IMG/VR virus record: IMGVR_UViG_3300007734_000562
Location: 1-31,252 of that record
Length of the DNA stretch: 31,252 nt
Direction: 5' to 3' (one strand)
DNA from: a virus
Positions 1 through 7,028 of this stretch are shown piece after piece; position 1 is the first letter of the stretch, and each line of letters starts with the position of its first letter. The translations under genes and the position numbers were made by a program. The notes under the pieces are model-generated. The model had not been told where the DNA came from. It saw only the letters and a program-made list of their open reading frames with translations, and made no database searches.

Positions 1-1635
1 GTTAACTATCGTTTTGCTGACTCAGACAATGTAGATGTTTGGACTAAAGGACAGGTAACTCTTCTCAAAGAAACAACCAATACTGTTAGCAGTGGTATCT
101 ATAAACTTATCTCTGGTGTTTCTGGTGCTACTGATGTAGCAATTTCATTTATTCCAGGTAGCACTACACTTAAAGATATTAAGGCTGATGCAACTACACT
201 TACTACCTATGCTACAACTGCATCTGCAATAGTAGATGTGGTTACTAACGGAACCACACTATTTGTTGCTAATGCAACTCGTATTTATTATCAAACAATT
301 GGTGCAACGGGTGCATTAAACAATCATTACAGTACTGGTACTGCTGCAGTAAAGATGGGTTGGGTTAAGCAACGCCTTGTTGCTGGTATTGGTACTAGCA
401 TCTATGAATTAACTGGTGCCCTTGGCACAACCACACTACCTACTGCTATCTATACACACCCTAATACTGGCTGGACTTGGTCATCTATTTCTGAAGGTGG
501 CTCTGCCATCTATGCTGCTGGCTATGCTGGCGGAACTTCTGCTATCTATAAGTTTGTTCTATCTACTGCTGGTGTTATGCCTACCCTGACATCAGGGATT
601 ATAGCAGCGCAACTACCAATTGGGGAGATAGTCTACAAGATTGAGTCTTACCTTGGTTACTTAATGATTGGTACCAATAAAGGTGTGCGTGTGGCTAGTA
701 TCTCAGATACAACTGGGGACTTGTCCTACGGTCCATTAATATTTGAAGACAGTACTGGAACAGTTAAACCATTAGAACGTGATTTTGCTTTCCGCGATAA
801 GTATGTCTGGGCTACTGGCACAGTTGGTGGTTATGCTGGACTATACCGTATTGACTTAGGTTCAGAGATTGAATCTCTACGTTTTGCTTACGCTAAAGAT
901 GCCTACCTTAGTACTGCTGCTGGCTATGCTACTACTGTAGATTTTATAGGTAATAGTAATCAACTAGCCTTTACTACATCAGCCAGTAATGGCATAGCCA
1001 TTCAGTCAGGTGAATATAACGGTACTACTGGTGCACTTGCATTATCTGGTTCTGTAACTACAGGCAAGATTAGATTCTCTACTCTAGAGCCTAAGAACTA
1101 CAAGCGTCTTATTGGACGCGGCACATTTACATCTGGTGAGTTTACATTATCATCTATTGCTACGGGCAAAACTGGTGTTGAGACACAGTATGACCATATC
1201 ACTTACAACTCAAGTGTAGATGCAGTAGAAGTAACTACGTCTCAACCTGAAGTAGCGCAAGAGTTTCTTGCATATAAGTTTACACTTACCCGTGATACTA
1301 CAGATACTACTACTGGTCCTACCTTTAAAGGCTATCAAGCAAAGGCAACTATTGCTACTCCGCGTCAGCGTATGATTAAGTTTCCTGTCTGGTGCTTTGA
1401 TGTTGAGACTGATAGATATAATACTGTAGTTGGATATACAGGTAGAGCATATGCTCGTATGCAATTACTAGAACAGATTGAAAAGACAGGTGATGTTTTA
1501 ACCTGGCAAGACCTGACAACAGGAGAATCACAACAAGCAGTAATAGAACAGGTGACCTTCACCCGTATGACACCACCAGATAAGCGTTTCGATGGCTTTG
1601 GGGGCGTGTTAGAGATAACCGTAAGGACCGTATAA
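1..1635 (+). CDS. Tail/fibre-like structural protein, 5' end outside the window
   Basis: The frame is open from base 1, so the first 237 bases are coding too and the GTG at 238 is only an internal codon. At least 544 residues lie in the window. The protein is rich in Thr, Gly, Ser and Ala with many short beta-type stretches, typical of a tail fibre, beta-propeller or minor tail protein. No catalytic motif is recognised. The C-terminal part has a more globular composition and may be a separate domain. The stop TAA shares one base with the next ATG (TAATG), so the two are probably translationally coupled. Its place just before the lysis cassette fits the last tail gene of a late operon. Tail role is inferred from position and composition. 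Confidence 0.7.
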   Translation, partial: VNYRFADSDNVDVWTKGQVTLLKETTNTVSSGIYKLISGVSGATDVAISFIPGSTTLKDIKADATTLTTYATTASAIVDVVTNGTTLFVANATRIYYQTIGATGALNNHYSTGTAAVKMGWVKQRLVAGIGTSIYELTGALGTTTLPTAIYTHPNTGWTWSSISEGGSAIYAAGYAGGTSAIYKFVLSTAGVMPTLTSGIIAAQLPIGEIVYKIESYLGYLMIGTNKGVRVASISDTTGDLSYGPLIFEDSTGTVKPLERDFAFRDKYVWATGTVGGYAGLYRIDLGSEIESLRFAYAKDAYLSTAAGYATTVDFIGNSNQLAFTTSASNGIAIQSGEYNGTTGALALSGSVTTGKIRFSTLEPKNYKRLIGRGTFTSGEFTLSSIATGKTGVETQYDHITYNSSVDAVEVTTSQPEVAQEFLAYKFTLTRDTTDTTTGPTFKGYQAKATIATPRQRMIKFPVWCFDVETDRYNTVVGYTGRAYARMQLLEQIEKTGDVLTWQDLTTGESQQAVIEQVTFTRMTPPDKRFDGFGGVLEITVRTV

Positions 1636-1829
1636 TGGAGTTCAAAGACTATCTAACAATGGCAGTTGCCTGTATAGCAATCTTCTCAGCATTTGCTGGG
1701 AGTATGCGCTGGATGGTTAAACATTATCTTAATGAACTTCGTCCCAATGGTGGCAGTTCAATGAAGGATTCTATGGCTCGTATGGAAACACGCATTGATG
1801 ATTTGTATAAACTAGTAGCGGAGAAATAA
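1635..1829 (+). CDS. Small membrane protein, holin or lysis-accessory candidate
   Basis: This 64-aa protein has one hydrophobic segment (about residues 8-29, YLTMAVACIAIFSAFAG and onward), followed by a charged C-terminal half (residues 36-64) that looks helical and may form a coiled coil. Its start overlaps the stop of the tail gene by one base, and it ends directly before the endolysin start. Single-membrane-pass proteins beside an endolysin are usually holins, antiholins or spanin-like factors. Which of these it is cannot be read from the sequence. A second membrane protein follows the endolysin. Confidence 0.7.
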   Translation: MEFKDYLTMAVACIAIFSAFAGSMRWMVKHYLNELRPNGGSSMKDSMARMETRIDDLYKLVAEK

Positions 1830-2339
1830 ATGGGACAGAGAAAAGATTTCATTGCAGTAGCCAGAGGTGAACTTGGAGTAGTCGAGGGACCAAAGGATAA
1901 TGAAACTAAATATGGGGCTTTTACCAAGGCCAATTTTGCTCCTTGGTGTGGCTCCTTTGTTATGTGGTGCGCCAATCAGGTAGGGCTCAAAGTCCCCGAC
2001 TGTGTCTACACCCCTGGCGGTGCCAATGCATTTATAAAGAAAGACCAGTGGGAAAAGGCAGAAGATGCCGTACCGCTGCCAGGAGATGTCGTATTCTTTG
2101 ACTTCCCTAATGATGGAGTTGACCGTATCAGCCACGTTGGAATTGTCATCAAGGACAACGGAGATGGTACTGTAGTCACGGTCGAGGGCAACACTGCCCC
2201 TGACAAGAAAGGTGACCAGCGCAACGGAGGGCAAGTATGCCTGAAGGTGCGTGCCTACAAGAAAAAGAATGGTTCTAAACTTCGCAAGTCACAAGCAGTG
2301 TCTATTGTGGGGTTTGGTAAGCCAGTCTTTAAATCCTAA
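1830..2339 (+). CDS. CHAP-domain endolysin (peptidoglycan amidase/endopeptidase)
   Basis: The 169-aa protein carries a compact CHAP domain. WCGSFVMWC (residues 39-47) puts the catalytic Cys at residue 40. SHVGIV (101-106) supplies His102, and VEGNT (118-122) supplies the acidic/polar partner (Glu119, Asn121). CHAP enzymes cleave peptide or amide bonds in peptidoglycan and release phage from the cell. No signal peptide is visible, so export would depend on a holin, and small membrane proteins lie on both sides. There is no separate cell-wall-binding domain, although the basic tail (RAYKKKNGSKLRKS) might contact the wall. The ATG directly follows the preceding stop. Confidence 0.9.
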   Translation: MGQRKDFIAVARGELGVVEGPKDNETKYGAFTKANFAPWCGSFVMWCANQVGLKVPDCVYTPGGANAFIKKDQWEKAEDAVPLPGDVVFFDFPNDGVDRISHVGIVIKDNGDGTVVTVEGNTAPDKKGDQRNGGQVCLKVRAYKKKNGSKLRKSQAVSIVGFGKPVFKS

Positions 2340-2348
2340 GGAGAACCA

Positions 2349-2540
2349 ATGAATAAAGATAAACTCGTAGCAATTGCTTCGACATACTTCCGCGCAGCCT
2401 TTGCTGCCTGTTTAGCACTCTATCTTGCTGGAGAGTCAAGCCCTAAGGCTTTGCTTTCTGCAGCGGTAGCAGCAGTGGCTGGGCCAGTCCTAAAAGCACT
2501 TGACCCTAAAGCAACTGAGTTCGGCAAGGGTTCTAACTAA
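2349..2540 (+). CDS. Holin-like small membrane protein
   Basis: This 63-aa protein has two short hydrophobic stretches, about residues 14-26 and 33-50 (LLSAAVAAVAGPVLKAL), and a charged C-terminus, like small holins. A good Shine-Dalgarno, AAGGAG, overlaps the endolysin stop. Together with the endolysin and the 64-aa protein at 1635-1829 it forms the lysis cassette, and it is the last gene before a strong terminator. Holins form membrane lesions that let the endolysin reach the wall. The assignment rests on size, hydrophobicity and position. Confidence 0.75.
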   Translation: MNKDKLVAIASTYFRAAFAACLALYLAGESSPKALLSAAVAAVAGPVLKALDPKATEFGKGSN

Positions 2541-2561
2541 CCTAAGTCTTAAGTAATAAAA

Positions 2562-2607
2562 AGCCCCATCATCTTGGCAACACGCCGAGGTGGTGGGGTT
2601 CTTTTTT
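2562..2607 (+). terminator. Rho-independent terminator after the lysis cassette
   Basis: A 17-bp stem pairs AGCCCCATCATCTTGGC (2562-2578) with GCCGAGGTGGTGGGGTT (2584-2600) around the loop AACAC, using only Watson-Crick and G-U pairs. TTTTTT follows at 2602-2607. It separates the late tail/lysis operon from the early DNA-metabolism operon. Confidence 0.93.
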
Positions 2608-2614
2608 GTTTCTG

Positions 2615-2623
2615 TGCTACACT
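2615..2623 (+). promoter_or_regulatory. Candidate extended -10 promoter for the rightward early operon
   Basis: TGCTACACT matches an extended -10 element (TG-N-TANNNT) just after the terminator. No convincing -35 is seen 17 nt upstream. Start would be near 2630, giving a leader of about 220 nt before the first gene. This is a candidate only. Confidence 0.4.
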
Positions 2624-2629
2624 TTTCTT

Positions 2630-2851
2630 ACTCGCAAGAGTGGGGGCGAAACCTCAATGAAGGTTACACGAGGGAAGCATCTCTTCTACCAACCAAGATT
2701 TTTTTCTTGGGGGGTAGGGGGGCATTTCCTAAATCAGGTTGCCGAGGGTAACCTGATTAACAACTAAATAAGATTACATAGTTCTCTCCTATCGAGTTCA
2801 CTCCTGTCCTCTAGGGGAGGACTATGTAACAACTTAACGACAGGGGATACG
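2630..2851 (+). ncRNA. Highly structured leader RNA, uncharacterised
   Basis: The 311-base gap 2541-2851 has no supported ORF but holds nested inverted repeats beyond the terminator. They are a GCAA-loop mini-hairpin in ACTCGCAAGAGT; a long hairpin at 2686-2717 (CTACC-AA-CCAAGA against TCTTGG-GG-GGTAG, T6 loop); a perfect 9-bp repeat AATCAGGTT/AACCTGATT at 2732-2758; and TTACATAGT (2774-2782) pairing with ACTATGTAA (2821-2829), which encloses a small hairpin TCCTC/GAGGA at 2807-2821. The last structure ends just before the ribosome-binding region of the nuclease gene. It does not match a riboswitch class I can name. It could be a regulatory leader, a processed small RNA, or operator sites. 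Confidence 0.5.
2832..2848 (+). promoter_or_regulatory. Start-associated sequence, variant copy
   Basis: ACTTAACGACAGGGGAT is the repeat ACTTAAGACAGGRGA with one inserted C. It contains the Shine-Dalgarno (AGGGG) of the nuclease ATG at 2852, after a short spacer. Confidence 0.6.
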
Positions 2852-3040
2852 ATGATTAAATTAGATGGTTATGAATTACCAGCACATATTTCTTACTCTG
2901 CATTTACAACTTACTTAACTTGTGGTTACCAGTATTACTTAGGTAGATTGCTACAAGTACCAGAGGAACCCTCTATCTGGTCTGCTGGAGGCAGAGCATT
3001 TCACTTAGCAGCAGAGATGTGGGATTTAGAAAATGAGTAA
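2852..3040 (+). CDS. Cas4/RecB-like nuclease, N-terminal part (split gene)
   Basis: This 62-aa ORF looks like the start of a phage Cas4/RecB-family PD-(D/E)XK exonuclease. It has a SYSAFTTYLTC segment with Cys24, the usual first ligand of the Fe-S cluster, and GGRAFHLAAE with His51. It stops at TAA 3038-3040. The remaining family motifs are in the next ORF, which overlaps by 8 nt in another frame (ATGAGTAA). Together the two ORFs make 261 aa, about the normal size for the one-gene family. The split may mean two subunits, a +1 (or -2) frameshift between 3030 and 3037, or a one-base error in the AAAA run. Confidence 0.7.
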   Translation: MIKLDGYELPAHISYSAFTTYLTCGYQYYLGRLLQVPEEPSIWSAGGRAFHLAAEMWDLENE

Positions 3041-3632
3041 TACATTCTGGGATACTGCGTGGAAAAAAGAAACAGAAGGACTTGACTTTGCTACTGCCCG
3101 AAGGGCGGGGCGTGCAACGATTGCTAACCCAAACAAAGAAGATGAGGTTTGGTGGAATACCAATGGTTCCAAATGGGTAGATAACTATATCCTTTGGCGC
3201 AAGAACAATCCTAGTTGGAAACTCTGGACCACACCGCAAGGTGCCAGGGCTATCGAACTAGAACTCAATCCCGTCATCGCTGGTGTAACAGTGAAGATGT
3301 TTATTGACAGGATATTTGAGGTTGATGGTCAGTTAGTTATAGTTGACCTCAAGACTTCATCACGTTTACCCGTATCCGACCTTCAACTAGGCTTCTACAA
3401 AGTAGGAGTTGAGATGATGCTTGGAGTAAAAGTTAATCTAGGTAACTACTGGATGTCGAGGGACTCTGGGACAGGAACAATGATTGACCTAAGTAGATAT
3501 ACGCAAGACACGCTGGAATATTTTGTTGATGGCTTTGACAAAGCCCGAAAGGCTGGTATATTTCTACCGAACCTACAATCGTGCAGTTTCTGTGGACTCA
3601 CAGCACACTGCCAATTCGCAAAGGAAAAATAA
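3033..3632 (+). CDS. Cas4/RecB-like nuclease, catalytic C-terminal part (split gene)
   Basis: This 199-aa ORF carries the catalytic core. It has MFIDRIF with Asp92, VIVDLKTS with Asp105 and Lys107, QLGFY (118-122) as the QxxxY motif, and a C-terminal cluster Cys184-x2-Cys187-x5-Cys193. With Cys24 of the preceding ORF this would complete a four-Cys Fe-S site, so cluster and active site are divided between the two reading frames. Such nucleases resect DNA ends during phage recombination and replication. The ATG overlaps the preceding stop by 8 nt, so reinitiation or frameshifting could both produce it. The family call is strong; the mode of expression is open. Confidence 0.83.
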   Translation: MSNTFWDTAWKKETEGLDFATARRAGRATIANPNKEDEVWWNTNGSKWVDNYILWRKNNPSWKLWTTPQGARAIELELNPVIAGVTVKMFIDRIFEVDGQLVIVDLKTSSRLPVSDLQLGFYKVGVEMMLGVKVNLGNYWMSRDSGTGTMIDLSRYTQDTLEYFVDGFDKARKAGIFLPNLQSCSFCGLTAHCQFAKEK

Positions 3633-4022
3633 ATGGCAACAGATGACTATAAGTTACAGGTATCTATTCGTTCCACTATGGCATCGAACTCAGATATGAT
3701 TAACATCCGTGCTAACACGGTAGAAGAACTCAGCATATTGCTAGAGGGAATCTCTGATTACTCAACACAAATTGCAGCAACAGCAAAGATGATTACAGGT
3801 GCATACGTTGTCTCCCCTTTGGCAACCACCTCTTCAACTCCCGTCACTCAAGCAGTTCCTACTTTCGTAACAGCCCCAACGCAGGCTCCGTCAAGTACAC
3901 CGACCTGCGTTCACGGAGCACGCACTTACAAGACGGGCCTAGCCAAAGCAACGGGCAAGCCTTACGCAATGTGGGTCTGCCCGCAGCCAATGGGCGCAGA
4001 CCAGTGCAAGCCAGTAAACTAA
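3633..4022 (+). CDS. Hypothetical protein with C-terminal zinc-binding motif
   Basis: The 129-aa protein has an N-terminal alpha/beta part (1-58), a Pro/Thr/Ser-rich linker (60-92) and a C-terminal knuckle with Cys92-x-His94 and, further on, MWVCPQP (Cys115) and DQCKP (Cys124). The layout of linker plus zinc knuckle occurs in actinophage replication-region proteins of unknown function that are thought to bind nucleic acid. Its ATG directly follows the nuclease stop. A single-stranded-DNA-binding role is a guess from position only. Confidence 0.7.
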   Translation: MATDDYKLQVSIRSTMASNSDMINIRANTVEELSILLEGISDYSTQIAATAKMITGAYVVSPLATTSSTPVTQAVPTFVTAPTQAPSSTPTCVHGARTYKTGLAKATGKPYAMWVCPQPMGADQCKPVN

Positions 4023-4045
4023 TACAGGACACACTCGAATAAGAA

Positions 4046-4092
4046 TTGGTGGAGGGGCAGTTATCAGGGGAAGTTGACTGCTCCTCTTCCAA
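4046..4092 (+). promoter_or_regulatory. Long hairpin in the ATPase leader
   Basis: Arms 4046-4063 (TTGGTGGAGGGGCAGTTA) and 4075-4092 (TGACTGCTCCTCTTCCAA) pair over 18 positions with one mismatch and a few G-U pairs, around an 11-nt loop. No U-run follows, so a simple terminator is unlikely. The right arm ends exactly where the start-associated sequence begins. It may be an attenuator, a processing site or a translation-control hairpin. Confidence 0.65.
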
Positions 4093-4107
4093 CTTAAGAC
4101 AGGATAA
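4092..4107 (+). promoter_or_regulatory. Start-associated sequence
   Basis: ACTTAAGACAGGATAA sits just upstream of the ATG at 4110 and carries its Shine-Dalgarno (AGGA). Here the copy lies in non-coding DNA, directly after the leader hairpin. Confidence 0.75.
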
Positions 4108-4109
4108 AA

Positions 4110-4895
4110 ATGAGAACGTTAGTAAGAAGTGTTGGCAGGTCAGACATAGGCGGGGAACCATTGCCCTCTGTCTTTCGTTCTTTTGAGAGTAACAAAATTA
4201 TATTTCGTAGAGCAGAAGTCTCTATGTTGGCAGGAACTCCAGGTGTTGGTAAATCTACTCTAGCCCTGGCGTTGGCACTTAAGATGAAGGTGCCTAGTCT
4301 TTATATCTCAGCAGATACTAATGCTCACACAATGGCTATGAGATTAGCCTCAATGATTTCAGGTAAGAATCAAACAGATGTAGAACAGTTAATGGAAAGC
4401 GATATTGGTTGGACGAAAGCCACCCTGGCTAAGGGAAATCACATTGTCTGGTCTTTTGAATCCAGTCCCACATTGCAAGACATTGATGAGGAAGTCCAAG
4501 CCTTTGAAGAACTCTGGGGTTGTCCTCCTGTTGCTGTCTTTGTAGATAACCTGATGGATATAGCAACCGATGGTGGCGAAGAGTTTGCTTCGATGCGTGC
4601 CATTATGAAAGAGTTGAAGTACCTTGCCCGTGCTACTAACGCTGCAATTATTATTCTCCATCATACTTCTGAGGCCGTTATGGGTACCCCTTGCCAGCCC
4701 CGCTCTGCCCTTCAGGGTAAGGTGGCACAACTACCCGCCCTCATCTGTACCCTAGGTGTCGTTGGTACCTCTATGGCGGTTGCTCCAGTAAAGAACAGAT
4801 ATGGGCGTGCCGATGCCAACGCAAACCTGACTTGTTGGCTATCATTTAACCCTGAATATATGTATATGGAAGACATACCAGAGAATGGCGGATAA
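4110..4895 (+). CDS. RecA/DnaB-type ATPase, probable replicative helicase or loader
   Basis: The 261-aa protein has a P-loop, GTPGVGKST (42-50). VAVFVDNLMD (141-150) fits a Walker B strand, and IIILHHTSE (180-188) resembles the sensor strand of RecA/DnaB/RepA ATPases. The DnaB N-terminal domain is absent and the size is that of a bare ATPase core, as in RepA-like or RadA/Sms-like phage proteins. It lies upstream of the resolvase-like and primase genes, consistent with replication. It probably works as a ring helicase or recombination ATPase on phage DNA. ATG 4110 is chosen because the start-associated sequence with its SD precedes it. Confidence 0.82.
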   Translation: MRTLVRSVGRSDIGGEPLPSVFRSFESNKIIFRRAEVSMLAGTPGVGKSTLALALALKMKVPSLYISADTNAHTMAMRLASMISGKNQTDVEQLMESDIGWTKATLAKGNHIVWSFESSPTLQDIDEEVQAFEELWGCPPVAVFVDNLMDIATDGGEEFASMRAIMKELKYLARATNAAIIILHHTSEAVMGTPCQPRSALQGKVAQLPALICTLGVVGTSMAVAPVKNRYGRADANANLTCWLSFNPEYMYMEDIPENGG

Positions 4896-5092
4896 TGATT
4901 AGAGAAGAAGAAGACGATATGACTCAAGAGATTCGTCAATTTGTTGTCTTTGCAATTGATAATGAAATTAAAAAGTTAATTCAAAAGATTACAGAACTCA
5001 AGGTTGAAAGTACTAGCGAGTATCTTGATGGCGTTAATACTGGTTTAGACTTGGCAATTAAGGCGTTACACAGGGATAAGAGTGCCCCTTAA
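4895..5092 (+). CDS. Small hypothetical protein of the replication operon
   Basis: This 65-aa acidic, helical protein is not recognised. Its ATG overlaps the ATPase stop (TAATG). A second ATG at 4919, after a purine-rich stretch (GAAGAAGAAGACGAT), would give 57 aa and is also plausible. The stop TAA at 5090-5092 is followed without a gap, and in the same frame, by the TTG start of the resolvase-like gene, so stop-codon readthrough would fuse the two. Confidence 0.6.
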   Translation: MIREEEDDMTQEIRQFVVFAIDNEIKKLIQKITELKVESTSEYLDGVNTGLDLAIKALHRDKSAP

Positions 5093-5437
5093 TTGCCCTC
5101 ACAGAGTAGGAAACATCGTGGATACAGGTCACAAAAAGTCTTGGCTAACTACCTTGCTAACAACGGATTCCCATTTGCGGAATCTACAGGTGCTGGTCGT
5201 AGTGGTAGCGATATTACTGGCTGCGTGGGTATTGATTTTGAAGTAAAGGCACGGACTGGATTTAATCCAGCAGCAGCAATCAAACAATTAAAAGATAGAA
5301 AAAAGAAAGCACTTGGTGTTGTAGTCTTAAGACTTAATGGTCAAGGTGAAAAGTCAATCCCCGATTGGGTCTGCTTGTTAAGGTTAGAAGATGCGGTACA
5401 TCTATTAAGAGAAGCGGGATATGGTGATAAACATTGA
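5093..5437 (+). CDS. Holliday-junction-resolvase-like PD-(D/E)XK nuclease
   Basis: The 114-aa protein has the compact Hjc/VRR-type nuclease layout: a Lys/Arg-rich N-terminal helix, GAGRSGSDITG with Asp40, and IDFEVKAR with Glu50-x-Lys52. Such enzymes resolve branched DNA intermediates of replication and recombination. No ATG is available, so the start is taken as TTG at 5093, immediately after the preceding in-frame stop; this start is uncertain. The 3' end overlaps the primase zinc-finger ORF by 17 nt. The nuclease fold is well supported; resolvase specificity is inferred. Confidence 0.75.
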   Translation: MPSQSRKHRGYRSQKVLANYLANNGFPFAESTGAGRSGSDITGCVGIDFEVKARTGFNPAAAIKQLKDRKKKALGVVVLRLNGQGEKSIPDWVCLLRLEDAVHLLREAGYGDKH

Positions 5438-5801
5438 CGATGACCTTCCAAGTATCAGAGAAGTTCTTATCCACTACGGAGCAAACGTGCGACAAGGAAA
5501 CGGGCAGGTTAATCTCAAGTGTCCTTTCCATTCCGACACACACCAATCTGGAAGTGCTAATCTCAACGATAACATATTCATCTGTTTCGCCTGCGGAGTG
5601 CAAGGTAACAGTCTTCAAATTATTTCACAGCAAGAAGGGATAAACATACGTGAAGCAGTCACCTTTGCAGAAGGAATTACTGGGTCTAGCAACCAAGCGG
5701 TACGCGGCAAACATTTATCAGGCGGAAGATTACCTAAGAAGCAGAGGTATCTCAATGGAGATAGCACGTCTGGCGCAATTAGGCGTAGTCGCGGAGCCTG
5801 A
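5421..5801 (+). CDS. DnaG-type primase, CHC2 zinc-finger part
   Basis: This 126-aa ORF encodes a CHC2-type zinc-binding domain: Cys34-P-F-His37, then Cys55-x2-Cys58 in FICFACGVQGN, followed by an EAVTFAE helix. The motif is the DNA-binding end of DnaG-like primases. From about residue 86 the sequence becomes basic and low in complexity, in a stretch that is also read in another frame by the TOPRIM ORF (152-nt overlap). From memory, several actinophages annotate primase as two overlapping ORFs in just this way, so the arrangement may be genuine. A frameshifted fusion product is the alternative. Confidence 0.82.
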   Translation: MVINIDDDLPSIREVLIHYGANVRQGNGQVNLKCPFHSDTHQSGSANLNDNIFICFACGVQGNSLQIISQQEGINIREAVTFAEGITGSSNQAVRGKHLSGGRLPKKQRYLNGDSTSGAIRRSRGA

Positions 5802-6270
5802 GATAGGGCACGAATCTTTTAGCGGGCGGTTATCTATACCATACATCACTAAGACTGGTGTAGTTGATTTAAGATTTAGAAGTTTAAACCCTGCAGTTGA
5901 GCCAAAGTATATGGGTATGACTGGGGCTGAAACTAAGATGTATAATGTACTCGATGTTGAACGTGCTGGTGATTTTATAGGAGTGTGCGAAGGTGAACTG
6001 GATACTATTACTGTTTCTTCCTGTGTGGGTTTTTTTTGCGTTGGTGTACCTGGTTCTAATTCTTGGAAGAAACATTATACGAGACTTCTATCTGATTTCC
6101 AAAGGGTCTTCGTCTTCGCAGATGGCGACCAAGCAGGCACAGAGTTCGCACGCTCACTGGCTAGGGAACTCCCCGTTACTATTGTGCAATTGCCAGATGG
6201 AGAAGATGTCAACTCAGCCTTTGTTAAATACGGAGCAGAATACATAAAAGAAAAGGCTGGGTTTCAGTGA
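5650..6270 (+). CDS. DnaG-type primase, TOPRIM catalytic part
   Basis: This 206-aa ORF has AEDYLRSRGIS (25-35), a typical primase-core segment, then TOPRIM motifs: GVCEGELDTI (Glu114 and Glu116/Asp118) and VFVFADGDQAG (Asp158, Asp160), plus VGVPGSNSW. It makes RNA primers together with the zinc-finger protein encoded just upstream. The start is GTG 5650 with AAGGG about 10 nt upstream, inside the zinc-finger ORF. Recognisable similarity starts near residue 10, close to this GTG, which supports independent initiation. A +1 frameshift from the upstream ORF before 5700 would give one long primase. Confidence 0.83.
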   Translation: MKQSPLQKELLGLATKRYAANIYQAEDYLRSRGISMEIARLAQLGVVAEPEIGHESFSGRLSIPYITKTGVVDLRFRSLNPAVEPKYMGMTGAETKMYNVLDVERAGDFIGVCEGELDTITVSSCVGFFCVGVPGSNSWKKHYTRLLSDFQRVFVFADGDQAGTEFARSLARELPVTIVQLPDGEDVNSAFVKYGAEYIKEKAGFQ

Positions 6271-6638
6271 CCTTTGATGATGAACCACCGCACAACCATT
6301 GTAATGAATGCAACGAAACCTTTGATGATTCTTTTCAATTGATAGACCACACTCTATACGAGGACGAAGAGTTTGACCCGTATTATCTTTTACCCAATGG
6401 GTTTAAGTTATTGCTTGGCTCCTTGTTAAGGTTTATGTATAACAATGCAAACGAACCTGAACAGATTAAATTAATTACGCAGTCTACGTATGTCACTCTC
6501 TTTGCTAGTGAGAATGGTTATGATTTAGTAGATGAACTGGTTGAGGATATGATTGTCAAGTCAGCACTGCAAAATTTTGATGAAGATTTAGAAGCCCTAT
6601 TGAAGAAGGACACAACCGATGAAGAAGATGGAGAGTGA
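6267..6638 (+). CDS. C2H2-like zinc-finger protein, hypothetical
   Basis: The 123-aa acidic protein has a zinc-finger-like N-terminus, HCNECNETFDDSFQLIDH (Cys12, Cys15, His27), followed by a helical region and a very acidic tail. The start is GTG 6267, overlapping the primase stop (GTGA). Proteins of this layout occur next to actinophage primases, but no function is known to me. The acidic C-terminus argues against a simple DNA-binding role for the whole protein. Confidence 0.65.
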   Translation: MTFDDEPPHNHCNECNETFDDSFQLIDHTLYEDEEFDPYYLLPNGFKLLLGSLLRFMYNNANEPEQIKLITQSTYVTLFASENGYDLVDELVEDMIVKSALQNFDEDLEALLKKDTTDEEDGE

Positions 6639-6644
6639 AGAGAT

Positions 6645-7028
6645 ATGGCAGATTATCCAATACCTCACGGGGCTTGGCTTGAAAATAGTACAGACGGAGA
6701 GGAAGGGCGCAGACCTCGTAGTAACTCTGAGCATTCCTCTATTAAACGAGAACTCCACCTTGAAGTAAATCTTTCTAATACAACCAAGGAACTCTCTACC
6801 CTTTTGCTCAGCAAGCATAGAGACTACGGCCCCAAGAATATCTCTCTAGCCCCTGGCGGTGCGCTCAATGGGTTGAGGGTGCGAATGCACGACAAACTTG
6901 CAAGGATTAATAACCTAGTAGAAAGCGGTGCCACACCTGACCACGAATCTTTGGAGGATTCCTTTAAAGATATGGCTAACTATGCAATCATCGGGCTTCT
7001 TGTTCTAAGGGGACAGTGGGAAGAGTGA
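6645..7028 (+). CDS. DUF1599-like (nucleotide-modification-associated) protein
   Basis: In the 127-aa protein, HRDYGPKNISL (58-68), then GLRVRMHDKLARI and SLEDSFKDMANYAIIG resemble the DUF1599 or 'nucleotide modification associated domain 1' family. That family is often linked to phage nucleotide metabolism and is sometimes annotated MazG-like. The N-terminal 50 residues are variable and hydrophilic. No catalytic reaction is established for the family. It lies between primase and nuclease genes, consistent with a DNA-precursor role. Confidence 0.6.
   Translation: MADYPIPHGAWLENSTDGEEGRRPRSNSEHSSIKRELHLEVNLSNTTKELSTLLLSKHRDYGPKNISLAPGGALNGLRVRMHDKLARINNLVESGATPDHESLEDSFKDMANYAIIGLLVLRGQWEE

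Noticed and set aside
1210-1562. Minus-strand ORFs opposite the tail gene
   Set aside because: They have no ribosome site and Cys/Ser-rich shadow composition typical of the reverse complement of Thr/Gly-rich coding DNA.
5801-6270. Plus-strand ORF of 84 aa inside the primase (5993-6247)
   Set aside because: It is a shadow frame across the TOPRIM coding region, without an SD and with no domain match.
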